NCBI GenBank assembly: GCA_017591395.1
Contig: WEDG01002810.1
Coordinates: 1-64,000 of the forward strand
Direction of reading: 5' to 3'
From: Schistocephalus solidus
Taxonomy: Eukaryota; Platyhelminthes; Cestoda; Diphyllobothriidea; Diphyllobothriidae
DNA length: 64,000 bases
The notes under the pieces are model-generated. The model was not told the origin of the DNA, did not search any database, and saw nothing but the letters and a program-made list of their open reading frames with translations. Below are positions 22,114-31,720 of this stretch, in pieces. Numbering within the stretch: position 1 is the first letter of the stretch; every line of letters begins with the position of its first letter. A program made the position numbers and the translations under genes.

Positions 22114-22235
22114 CTGTAAATAATACACTCCTGGGAAACGATAGCCTCCTCGATGGCCTTCCATAACTTCGGAGCCAGGGACTCATATTTGTCAACGTAG
22201 ATGGAGCAGAAACGAGAGATGTAGTGCTGAACAAC
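22114..22235 (-). CDS. Candidate internal coding exon, unknown gene
   Basis: On the minus strand a pyrimidine-rich acceptor (TTTTTTATCTTGCGTTCAG) precedes 122 bases open in phase 0, followed by a strong donor, CAG/GTGAGC. The encoded peptide (40 codons plus 2 bases) begins VVQHYISRF and continues with SLAPKLWKAIEEAIVSQE, an amphipathic, ordinary protein-like composition unlike the surrounding junk. No stop interrupts it. It may belong to the same minus-strand gene as the exons at 26.9-28.7 kb, but the phases of 26947-27108 and this exon do not join directly, so an intervening exon or a separate gene is required. I do not recognise the family. Confidence 0.5.
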
Positions 22236-23639
22236 CTGAACGCAAGATAAAAAACAGCCAACTGAATAGATTAGAAAAGCACATAGGGCATACTCGGTGG
22301 AAAACGGACATGTTACTCGCAATAGAAAAACATTTTACTGTCTTACTTGTGCGTTATCACTTCAAGATGAATCTGCATCAGAGGACCTGGTAACCTATAT
22401 GAACTCGGTTTATCGGGACATAATCCCTCTTTATTTGGAATTCTAACGCTCTTGTCAGTACCCATAGCAAATTCAAAGCCTGATAAGCGCATGGCATTCT
22501 GCCGGTGATATTTTTGGGCTTCTAAATTCCAAGTAAATGCTTAGGCTGGACGCAAACACATTCTGGGAAAGGTTGGCTACTGTGGAGAACAACCACAAGG
22601 TTTTTAGACTGCGTCATTCAAAATCAGCTCTGCTGAAGTCTCATATTTCCGATATTTCTAGCATTTGGGTTTCGTCTAAATTCTCCAAGTATCTTCACAC
22701 CGACTCCCCTTTCAGTATTATTGGTAGGTTGGTGTACAATACTCGATGACCCTGCCCATTCTGTAGTCTTTTACCGTTAATCCGGTAGTCTTGTTTGATG
22801 CATGTACTCTTCCTAATTTCGCCAATTACGGTATATGGACACAATTGCCGTATTCTTAAGAATTTCTGACCGTCTGTATTATTTTCTCGTTTTTATGTGC
22901 CACTGCCGGTTCGCTAGAAATCAGGCAGCTGCGTGGTTAAAGCCCTCAGGAAGAGGCAGGTCGCCTCATTTAGGTGTGATGGAAAAGAAGTAGCTTTGTC
23001 CAAAATGACACGCTTTCCGCGATACCAATTGTTGAACTGGCGAGTGTCACAATGGTTCAATCCCCACCGCAGACGCTTTATTACGCACCAGGACGTAGAG
23101 CTGCAAAGAACAAGACCAGGAACACTACCGCAAGTGGAAATTAGGTTGTTTTTTGATCATAATAGGACTTTGGTTGCTGGAAACTCAGGAATTCCCGGGT
23201 TGCGGGAAGGCGGGTTACTGGCATGCCTCGCTGTTGGTTACCTGGCGCATCCACAGGTGGCGAATGGTGAAACGGCCTTCAAGGAATTTATGCTGTGAAA
23301 TGAACAGGTTCCCGGGTTTGGCAGACCACCAGTGACAATGTTGGCAGAGCGCAAAGGACTAGGGTCTGGCACACCGACTGCCGTAAAGTTCGATAACGGC
23401 ACTGTGACATGGCGATCGCGAACCGCCATTAAATAAGTGTGCTAAGCTGTCGAGCCAAGGCGCTAGAGAAGAAAACCGCAAATCAACGATCCGAGTGGCC
23501 GGTGGGAGGCCGCTCGTACTAAAAATCCCAAAGAAACACCAGGAAACGTCCGATTCAAGTATAACGATCCATGCTACGGCGTCCGCGGGAAGCGACACGT
23601 TTCGCGTTGCACGGGACAGTGTGCGAGCTAGCCTAATTA
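22236..23639. other. Anonymous sequence with two short plus-strand ORFs
   Basis: Open frames at 22537-22749 (70 aa) and 22933-23298 (121 aa) show no recognised domain. The second contains GGTTCAATCCC at 23053, which resembles a Pol III B box, but no matching A box was found at the right distance. Nothing here is strong enough to call as a gene. Confidence 0.35.
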
Positions 23640-24430
23640 ATCTGGAACGGTGACCTGCTGTTAGATTCTGGAATGTGCAACGGCTCCCTGACTCAGGTGT
23701 CCCAAGTCTAGCGGCGTACGACGTAGATGTCTGCTGCCTATCTGAAGTCCGAATCCCCGACATAGGCGCTCGGCAAATAAAAATCCCGGGAGTCAACTCC
23801 CACCTCACCCTGTATCACGACGACACATGCGACCCTTTTAATGAACACGGTGTGGCGATCGCCACTTCACAACAAGCGGACCGTACACTACTTGTATGGG
23901 AACCAGTCAATGACCAGATGGCTTACGCATTGAATGGTAACTTTAGGAACACCTTTGTAGTTTTCGTGCACGCAGCAAAACCAGCTGCCGACCAGCGCGA
24001 TAAAGAAGCCGTCTAAACACAGCTCCCTCGCCATGGTCTGCTGATTTTTGGCAGAAATCGGCATGGATGGACTGAACCCATCGACTTTTCAAAGAGTCCT
24101 TGATGCGACAAACTTTGCTGACCAGTATCGACTGTTTGGGACCAACGAGTGCTTCCAGCACAGCCACAAACACCTGTTGATATGGTATGCAAACGACGGC
24201 CGTATATGGCTAGTCATATCAACCTAAATTCTAGTTGGTTCAAGGTGCCACAGCTGGGTTCACGATAGCTGATCGACGCATGCTGACAAAACTGGAAATG
24301 TCCATGGGTCAGACTATGTTCTCGTTCGCAAACGTCTGAATGTTTACCTAGTATCCACACCTAAATGCCATGTACAAGACGCCCTGATATCGCAAAACTT
24401 CGATAACTCAGAACCATACCACTAATGTGA
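23640..24430 (+). pseudogene. RTE-like LINE, AP endonuclease domain fragment
   Basis: Starts as RFWNVQRLPDSGVPSLAAYD then VDVCCLSEVRIPD: the N-terminal Asn and catalytic Glu motifs of an RTE-clade endonuclease. HGVAIATSQQADRTLL, EPVNDQMAYAL and ADQRDKEAV follow, with a stop at 24014-24016. Further on, frames shift through LLIFGRNRHG, NFADQYRLFGTNE, QHSHKHLLIWYANDGR and GSDYVLVRKRLNVYL. This order matches, from memory, RTE-type polyproteins common in diphyllobothriid tapeworm genomes. The RT that should follow is missing. The zinc-finger tail at 53.5 kb looks like the other end of the same type of polyprotein. Confidence 0.75.
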
Positions 24431-24929
24431 GTTTCTCTTGCACGTGCGCCGATCGTAAGGGTCGAAGTACTGGGACTGGTCTCGTTTGGCACGATTTTTC
24501 CACCTCTTGATGCTATGCGCGTAATTAAAAGCTGTAATCGCTTTCATAGGGAGGGATAAACCCCCATCATTGCAAAAACGCTTTAAGCGCACATTTTTCA
24601 AAGGAACCCTGAGGATATCACGCTGTATGCATTCACACCTACCAACCTCTCATTTTACTTTTAATGGGCCTCTACTCTTAACCGCTTTCATTGACTTCCA
24701 GTGGTCAAATTTACGAACCTTACTTCTCCAACTTACCTGTTCTGGAAATTGCTGAGCGAAAAGTCACGAGCCGAATACAATATTTAAAACAGTGTTGGGC
24801 TACATAAAACTATCCCAGATAATCACAACTCGGCACAGTTACAGTTTTCTTTGTGTTTGTGCCAAGAGTTGAAGCCATGTTAGAGAAGCCAAGACTATCT
24901 CAGAGGCAGCTTGGAGACCTAGATATAAT

Positions 24930-25145
24930 GAGACCGGACGATTATAGTATCAGTATAGTATATTTGAGGGAGATGTAGGTGAGTCACCTTTGAATTTCCC
25001 TATTTGTACATGCGAATTGTGGTATCAAAAAATAGTATCTCGATATGTTGGCGAGGCCAACATAGTTGAAAAAGAGCAGACAGTAAAAAAAAACTCCCGG
25101 TGATATTTAGGAGAAAAGAAACTGTCGCCCTTGGGGGGGTCCAAC
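24930..25145 (+). repeat. Dispersed repeat R, copy R2
   Basis: About 210 bp nearly identical to the reverse complement of 29955-30180: GGGAGATGTAGGTGAGT, CCCTATTTGTACATGCGA, ATCAAAAAATAGTATCTCGA, TTGAAAAAGAGCA, AAAACTCCCGGTGATAT, and a run of G. The similarity stops near the poly-G on the right. Class unknown. Confidence 0.75.
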
Positions 25146-26946
25146 AGGTAACGCTTCGCATACTGCACTGGGTTGCGAATATATTGGCACTTTTTTATAA
25201 ATATGCTAATAAGGTGGGGGAGACAGTGTCTAAAAAATACCCACCCACAACTCCGGTTCGAGACAGAATTCTTCACTGTCGGCTGTTAGGAAGTCGTAGG
25301 AGGGACCAAATGACAAATTCAGCGTGCTCATGAGGCAAAACAGTTCCTTTGCGGTGATGGAGAGACGGGAGGATTCAGAAGGCGGTGTAAGGACTCCGTC
25401 CTCGGAGCTGGATGCGGTTTCCGAATTGTGTCTACCATGGCTTGACGTGGAGTCCTCGCGGCTCTAAGGAAAAAGGATTTAGTTATTTGTTATTACACAA
25501 GAATGTCCAGTTTGGTGAACGCGCAAAAAATTACACGAATGTGAAAAGTGTTTTTGCGGACATGTATCAACAGTTATACCACAGAAAGAATCGAGTGTCA
25601 CCGTGACAAACGGCAAGTCCAAAGGGTTATTCGTAATTTCAATGAGACAAGATGGAGGATGGTCTTTGAAACAGTTTAAATTGAAATTCGCCGTGGAAAA
25701 TCGGCAAATTGTTACTTCTTTTGTTCAATAATTCCAAAACAAGGAATGGTGATTTTCATAATTTTTCCACTGTCAGCGCACCCATATAGAAAATACTGTA
25801 GTAACCAATGAATTTAACATGCATCGTATAAATACGGCTTTGCAAGCAAGAATTCCTGTGCTCAAAAGACGAACAAAAATGCTTCATGTGCGTAACTGTG
25901 GAAGATCAGGAAGTGGGTTAAAACTTGGTGGCGAAGTACACGATGGTTAAAACGGGTTTTGGTAGCTTTGTCGTGAACTCACACCATGAGGCCTAAAGGG
26001 TAAAGGTTAGGTTCTTGCGCTCGGCAAGAAGTAGTCGTAGACTGTTTACACTAGAGCAACGTATTCGAGCAATGTTGAGGTCTAGCATATCTACAGTTCA
26101 CTAAAATGACACTAAATTCGAAGATGGTACTGCGACTTAGTCGAGTTTGAGAAAAATAACACCAAAGTGAAAGAAGTATTTTGCTCAGTCGTTTAAATCG
26201 GCAGGTTGAAACCTCTTGGCGACAGTGTGGGTATATCTGAGCATAACCCAAGCAGTGGTCCGCTATCTGCTATACTAAATCCTTGGTGTAACAGCCAGAT
26301 CAGTGACCGAAAAAGTACTTGATATACTAGTTTGGCAGAAATTAAAAGTATTGTTACAAAATCAGTCAGACAAAGAAATAGTTCTTTGGGTTTGACTCGC
26401 GATACACACACAGGAAGTTGTGGCGCTGTGGGTAAACCCATGTTCAAAGGGGCGCGACAGATGGCATGTCATAAAAGCTTACTGGAACCGACGCTTAATT
26501 TTTCCTGGCCATCCTACCCAATCATGACCTGCGACCAAGGTAGTGTAGATTTTAACCGAGGCACTGTTGCATAAATGAACATTCTTTACTTTGGCGAACA
26601 TTTCAACACCATAACTATCAGTCGTTGATACCAACGTGCTTAGTGATGATTGCCGGAGCAAGACAACCAATTAATTAGGACTTCCTAACATTCCACTCGG
26701 AGCTAAGAATACGTGTACTTTGAAAGTTTGTTTCTCTAACGCCGACATCGAAACTTAACCATAAGGTTGATCGTTGTAACTTTCTTCACTTGTGTGGTTC
26801 ATTCAGTTTTCAGTGCGCGAACAAGGTTTTATGCCGAAGCAAATTTGCTTATGTTGTTAAAAAGGCAACGCTGGAAAACATAATCCACTAACGAGTCATT
26901 TAGAAGCGAATCGTATCTAAAAGACTTCAGTTAGCTTTACATTTAC
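25146..26946. other. Anonymous sequence, possibly intronic
   Basis: No mobile element or exon was recognised. It lies between candidate minus-strand exons, so intron is the simplest reading. Short frames on both strands (for example 26193-26447 and 26332-26574) overlap each other and have no motif. Confidence 0.4.
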
Positions 26947-27108
26947 CTGTGGGCACGAGCAGTGGACCAAGAGACTGGATGGTGGATGTCCGCAACAAGT
27001 GCCTCCAAATACTGCCCAGGTATGGCAAAGACATTATACCGTACTTCCGACATAGATAACGGCGAAGAGAACGCTGGGGGACCCACTGAGGGGCCGAACC
27101 CTTCGTTG
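26947..27108 (-). CDS. Candidate internal coding exon, unknown gene
   Basis: On the minus strand an acceptor (TGATGCAG) is followed by 162 bases with one open frame and a donor, CCCACAG/GTAAAT. The frame reads NEGFGPSVGPPAFSSPL then MSEVRYNVFAIPGQYLEAL and VADIHHPVSWSTARAHR. The composition looks like genuine protein, and a stop codon lies immediately upstream in this frame, as expected if the acceptor is real. The exon begins with one base completing a codon and ends with two, so it cannot follow 27666-27861 directly (which ends in phase 0). Family not recognised. Confidence 0.45.
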
Positions 27109-27665
27109 CTGCATCACGCAGCAGCATAAATATCGTACGTGGTTATTCCACAGTGGTTGATTTTCTTCGACTCAAATGTTCATTGAAATTTCGGGTCTGA
27201 CCCCAAAAGTCATGTCTGAATCACCTGACTCCATGTCCTGCACTTAATAATTTCACAAATTATTTCCCCGACTGCTAGGTATTTCAATGTCAAAGCGTTT
27301 CACGAGCGTTTCTTTTCATAGCGTTCACATGTAATCCTACGTAATGCAAATTTAACACATTTCCTGAAAAGGTAGGAGTGTTAGAACGTTGCCTCAGCTT
27401 AAACGTCAATACGGCGGGAAACGGAGTGGAGCGATTGATGTCAGCAAAGTTGGCAAGCAGATGAAATGGAGCCAGAAAATGAGTACAGAGAAAGCAACCA
27501 GCGGCAGCTGTGGTGTTGATATCAGACGACAAATTTATTTTTACTGATAAAAAGTTACTTAAACCAAATTAAAGCACATAGAAAACAGTTACGGAGGCCG
27601 GAAGATGATAAAATGCCGAACAGCACGTAAAAAAACAAAGGACAAATTAGTAATAATGCACATAC

Positions 27666-27861
27666 CTTCACTTGGCATGTGCTCATTTGATATGAGGACC
27701 TCGCAATTGGTTGTCCAGTTAACTCACGTAGACCTCGTATTGTGCGAGACGGACTTAGCCGAAGAGAAGATTTGTCCTCGGCGTTGCTTTCGAGACGAGA
27801 AACCAGATCTTTGTATTGTCGCTTTTCCTCGGATACCATTTTGCAGGAGTAATTCTCCAGC
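27666..27861 (-). CDS. Candidate internal coding exon with coiled-coil start, unknown gene
   Basis: On the minus strand a pyrimidine-rich acceptor (TCCCTTCTACATCGTAG) precedes 196 bases and a consensus donor, AAG/GTATGTG. The frame is (K)LENYSCKMVSEEKRQYKD, VSRLESNAEDKSSLRLSPSR and a more basic end, QPIARSSYQMSTCQVK. The first 30 residues have a heptad-like charge pattern. The initial single G completes the codon left open by the upstream exon 28630-28715, giving Lys, which is good evidence that the pair is spliced together. The exon ends in phase 0. Gene family unknown; a coiled-coil scaffold protein is a guess. Confidence 0.6.
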
Positions 27862-28250
27862 CTACGATGTAGAAGGGAAAAATTAGCCATAGAATAATTC
27901 AATGACTTTGCGTGACCTCCAGTATGTAAATTTAAAAAGAGGAATAACACACTGAAAGAAAAAGGCTACAGAGTTCATTGACAAAAATCAAAAGGACAAA
28001 GAAAAGTAACGAACAAGGTCACCTAAGGGCAAAGGAGGTCTTTACGGCAACGGACATGAGGTTAAAAAACGAACGTAACGATACCGAACAGGTTACTGCA
28101 TTACTGACTAAGCACAGTCAGATGATTCCCTTTCCAACATAGCCGCACGCATAAGTTCAAAAAGCGAGCAGCAAAATTTGCTTGTTTTATTTGCGTTGCA
28201 GTACAAGTACCTCCGGGTCCAGCGTGTAGCCATTACATGCTACGTTTTAG

Positions 28251-28251
<1 letters not shown>

Positions 28252-28333
<82 letters not shown>
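28252..28333. repeat. (AT)n microsatellite
   Basis: About 82 bp of uninterrupted TA repeats. It lies inside the inferred intron between the exons 28630-28715 and 27666-27861. Confidence 0.95.
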
Positions 28334-28344
<11 letters not shown>

Positions 28345-28629
28345 GGTTCATCTTCTGTGTAAGTTCGGCCACCACATTTATAGGCTTTTTTGGTCACAGT
28401 AGAGACGATGATAAAGCTAGGTCGAAATATGTACCAAGTTTCGGGATTTGACGGAAATTAAATTCATCAGCACGATCACTAAAAGGACCTCGTGCACGCA
28501 AAAACTCTTACGCGTACAGCTAGGAGTCTACAATACACGGTGTTCCAAAGATCGGTAAAATTAAATCCTTCCATAGTAGTATTGTGCAAAGTAACAAAGC
28601 TTGAACAAAAAAACAAATCCATCTCTTAC

Positions 28630-28715
28630 TTGACGTCGATAACATATCTTCGACTCGCCCTGGATAATTGCTCGATTAAGTTCTCAAGTGCCAAGTCATC
28701 CAAGAGCTTCATTTT
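28630..28715 (-). CDS. Candidate internal coding exon, phase-matched to the next exon
   Basis: On the minus strand an acceptor (CGATACTCAG) precedes 86 bases and a donor, GTCAA/GTAAGAG. In phase 0 it encodes 28 codons, KMKLLDDLALENLIEQLSRA then SRRYVIDV, and leaves AA. With the G that opens 27666-27861, this makes Lys and continues the helical, heptad-like pattern. The intron would be 768 bp (27862-28629), an ordinary size for a flatworm. Upstream exons are not identified; 28800-28910 has an open frame after an acceptor-like CTCAG, but no compatible donor. Confidence 0.6.
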
Positions 28716-29239
28716 CTGAGTATCGTTATGAAAATCGCTTCTTTACTCCGGAAATGGATAGGCAAGCGAAAAATGAGACTTAAAATAGGCATACGGATGC
28801 CCGGCATGAGCTTGGCACACACTAAATCTCTTTGATGGCCCAAAACAGAAGAGAAGTCTATCTAAAGTCTCCGGGGTTAACTGAGATTCCGTACAATCAA
28901 AATCGGTGACCAATTATAACAATGTCCACAAGAATCAAGTAGAATAGCTGACAAGGCTCAGGTGTAATCAAGTATTCAATATGCTCGACTTAGAGAAGGT
29001 ATTCTTTTTACAGTTTATCAAAGATTTTAGCATCTTTTCTAATCATGTTTGCTCACCTATGGTGCGTGGCAAGGAAACTTAAAATGAGAGTCAGTTTTTA
29101 CTAAATGCAGTTCAGTTTAGTTTATTGTGCGAAATAGGTTTGAGCATTTGGGTACCATATTGTTATCGTAAACTGAAGTGCAATTTATCAGTAGACCATG
29201 TGTGTTTCCCATAGTTCATAGAAGACCACAAAGTATGAA

Positions 29240-29470
29240 ACTTTGGGTGAGCAGCGCAATAGTTAAATTAAATACCCCTTGCTTCGGCTCATTTTAGCAA
29301 ATAAATCTGTCAAGATTCCTTTTCAAGCTTTCATCGAAGGTGACATCCCAACATCTGCCGGTAGGGCATTCCATGGTTTGACCGCTCTGTCAGAGAAGAA
29401 GAACGTGCGCACTTACAGTGCTGGCACAATTGTGCATGCCCTGTAAATCTTTTATCCCACATAATAGTTT
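29240..29470 (-). pseudogene. LINE RT C-terminal fragment, antisense
   Basis: The minus strand reads FFFSDRAVKPWNALPADVG then MSPSMKA, a stop, and KGILTDLF. This is the conserved C-terminal WNALP region of CR1-group RTs with its terminal LD-like helix. Nothing upstream of this domain survives. It is similar in kind to 7290-7645 but not the same family. Confidence 0.6.
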
Positions 29471-29949
29471 GTTATCTTTTGAATTAATACTTTGTTTTTC
29501 TACGAAAATAATTTTTATTTAAACACATGTTGATATACATTGTTCAGCATTTCTATGTCACTGTCCGATGTGTTGGTCAGTCCGCGTATCTCTAACCCCC
29601 CATCCTCTCCCCCGTCAACCTGGCATTATCACGTTTTCACCAACAAGAGCCTATGAAAAGCGTCAAACACTACTGCGGTTGAAGACTAGCGCTCTATTGC
29701 CAACCAAAATATATTTGAGAATTTCAAACCTCGCGAGGTCTTCGTTGCTTAATTATTTGCACACCTTGGTGACATCGTGAGTGTTCGCATCAGCTGGACC
29801 TGGCAGCCGTCGTCCATGAGGTGTATGAATGTTATCCCTTGGTTCGAACCGCAATGGACCGAGGATGATCTGGGAATATATTTTCGTCTTTGAAATTCCT
29901 TAACGGATTCTGCAATCAGGAAAGGAGTGTCTGGCTGATTTATGTGACT

Positions 29950-30180
29950 TCTGCAATGCCCCCGTTGGACCCCCCCCCAAGGGTGACAGTTTTTTTCTCC
30001 TTAATATCACCGGGAGTTTTTTTTCACTGTGTGCTCTTTTTCAACTATGTTCCACTATGTTGACTTCGCCAAAATATCGAGATACTATTTTTTGATACGA
30101 CAGCTCGCATGTACAAATAGGGAATTCAAAGGTAACTCACCTACATCTCCCGCAAATATACTGATACTGATACTCCTGTT
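29950..30180 (-). repeat. Dispersed repeat R, copy R3
   Basis: Reverse complement matches 24930-25145 over about 210 bp, with a few small indels (for example an extra GGAACATAG-like piece in the CAACATAG segment). The run of C at 29970-29979 corresponds to the poly-G at the right edge of R2. R2 and R3 form an inverted pair about 5 kb apart flanking the candidate host exons. Confidence 0.75.
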
Positions 30181-30459
30181 GACAAACTCTCCTTCAATCT
30201 TCAACAAAACTCGGATATGGAGCCTCTTTTTGTTAAAAAGTGCACAATATGATTGGAGTGACTTTGCTTCACGAGACATAGCTAAATGATGATATTGCCT
30301 CACGAATAATTATTTTTTGTCCTTTTGTTCTTTCTTTATGATAGACATCTTCATTGTGTAGCAGAGATGGATGGGTGGCTTACTAATATAATTGGCTCGA
30401 TCGATATTTTTATTTAAATAATCGGTAGAGCGTACTGTTTCTTCCCTCCTGTATCTGAG

Positions 30460-30720
30460 TGAAGAAACATTTTTAAACGATTTCTCGAGGCAACGGTTGC
30501 CGGGCCAGATGTTGTCTCACAATTTCTCCTTAAATTGTGCTGTTCTCAGATTGTCCATACTAAGGAACACCTTATTAGCTTGTCCTGTATGGCTTGCATG
30601 ATTCTTGATGCCTATCATAGTTTAACAATCACTCTTATTCCTAAAATAAAATCCATTAATTTTGTCCTGAATCTTTAAAGTAATTTGCCTGTTCTTCGTA
30701 ACTCAGAAGCTTTCTGAATG
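30460..30720 (+). pseudogene. Possible LINE RT fragment (finger region)
   Basis: One frame reads FLEATVAGPDVVSQFLLKLC, then TLIPKIKSIN and a stop, resembling the GPDGxxxxLLK...ITPIPK region of CR1-group RTs. There is no supporting downstream palm motif. A 25-bp block, TTTTTATTTAAAT followed by CGG-AG-GC-ACTGT, is shared between 30405 and 31085 and may be a LINE 3' tip on the minus strand. Confidence 0.35.
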
Positions 30721-31082
30721 ATTCCTTTAGATATCATTATGTATCCGCCGATAATTTTTTCGGTCCTTTCCAATTTGCATAGAAGGCAAGGTTCAATACT
30801 CTAGATCTGTTGCTTTTGGACCAATTTGCTCTGCTTCTCTACCTTCATCATTGTCCCTCGCCATCTCCTCCTTACAAATTGATATGCATGCGGCTCTCCT
30901 GATGGGTTTATCTCGTTGTTTGGAGTTTAGGTCACATCGCGCCCTCAGTTCATTCAGTTATGCGTACGGAAACCTACTGCTCTTCTCTATAATTGTGGAT
31001 TCGTTTGAGGTTCCATTTTATCCCTTCATCGCTTCCCCTCCATTGATTATTTGAGATCGACAAATGACTCGATTTCTAAATA

Positions 31083-31720
31083 GATGTTTTTATTTAAATA
31101 GCCGGAAGGGCACTGTCATTGAAAAAATAAAACGAATGTGCAATCAAGCACAGATTATTTATGAAAAGTCCGTCGGAATCATGAGGATGACAAATGACGC
31201 AAATAATAAATATAGATAGCAGACAGGGAAAAATAATTCCTTGGGCATTTTTATGGGAAAGGCATATGCTGAATGGGGTTCATGGGTTTTTAAGGACAAA
31301 AAACTGTTGCTCGGAGGAGAAAAATGCACGATTGAGGAAGGACCGACATGCTAATGAAAGTGTATGAGGGTTCAAAACGTTCCTCATCGTGGGCGAAAGC
31401 GTGAAACGGCAGGAGCCACTTTTCACCACCGCAGGTACCTATGTTCACAATGCGAATCGACTGTCTATAAGCGTAACGGTCAGGGATGTTAGACAGGGAT
31501 ACCGACGCGGGCATCATCAGTATGCTTAGGGTCGAACGAGGAAAGGATCGTACAGGTCGCGAAGGTCATAGTCAAAATGCCAGATAAGCGACCATGATAC
31601 TCTCATTACTGATTTTTCAAACCACTGACAGAGGGACTTGAAACGATCTTTAACAGTCCGTATAGGATTGACTCCGGGGAGAAGGTTAATACCGCAAGCA
31701 CCAGCGCCCGAAGGTGCTGA
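31083..31720 (-). mobile_element. CR1-A relative (A'), 3' UTR fragment, antisense
   Basis: The stretch 31350-31700 aligns on the same strand with 41100-41470, which is the 3' UTR of an antisense CR1-A relative. Shared blocks include GAGGGTTC-AAACG-TCCT-TCGTG, CACCGCAGGT/CACCAGTGGA and AGCGACC/GCGACC. Its likely 3' tip at 31083-31110 reads, on the minus strand, GACAGTGCCCTTCCGGC followed by TATTTAAATAAAAA, parallel to the CR1-A tip hairpin. It meets A3 head to head at about 31720. Confidence 0.5.

Noticed and set aside
27360..27510. Linking exon between 27666-27861 and 26947-27108
   Set aside because: A frame with the right phase exists, but its donor (GTATTG) is weak and the hydrophobic peptide does not resemble its neighbours.
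28800..28910. Additional minus-strand exon upstream of 28630-28715
   Set aside because: Has an acceptor-like CTCAG and an open frame, but no donor giving a phase compatible with the next exon.
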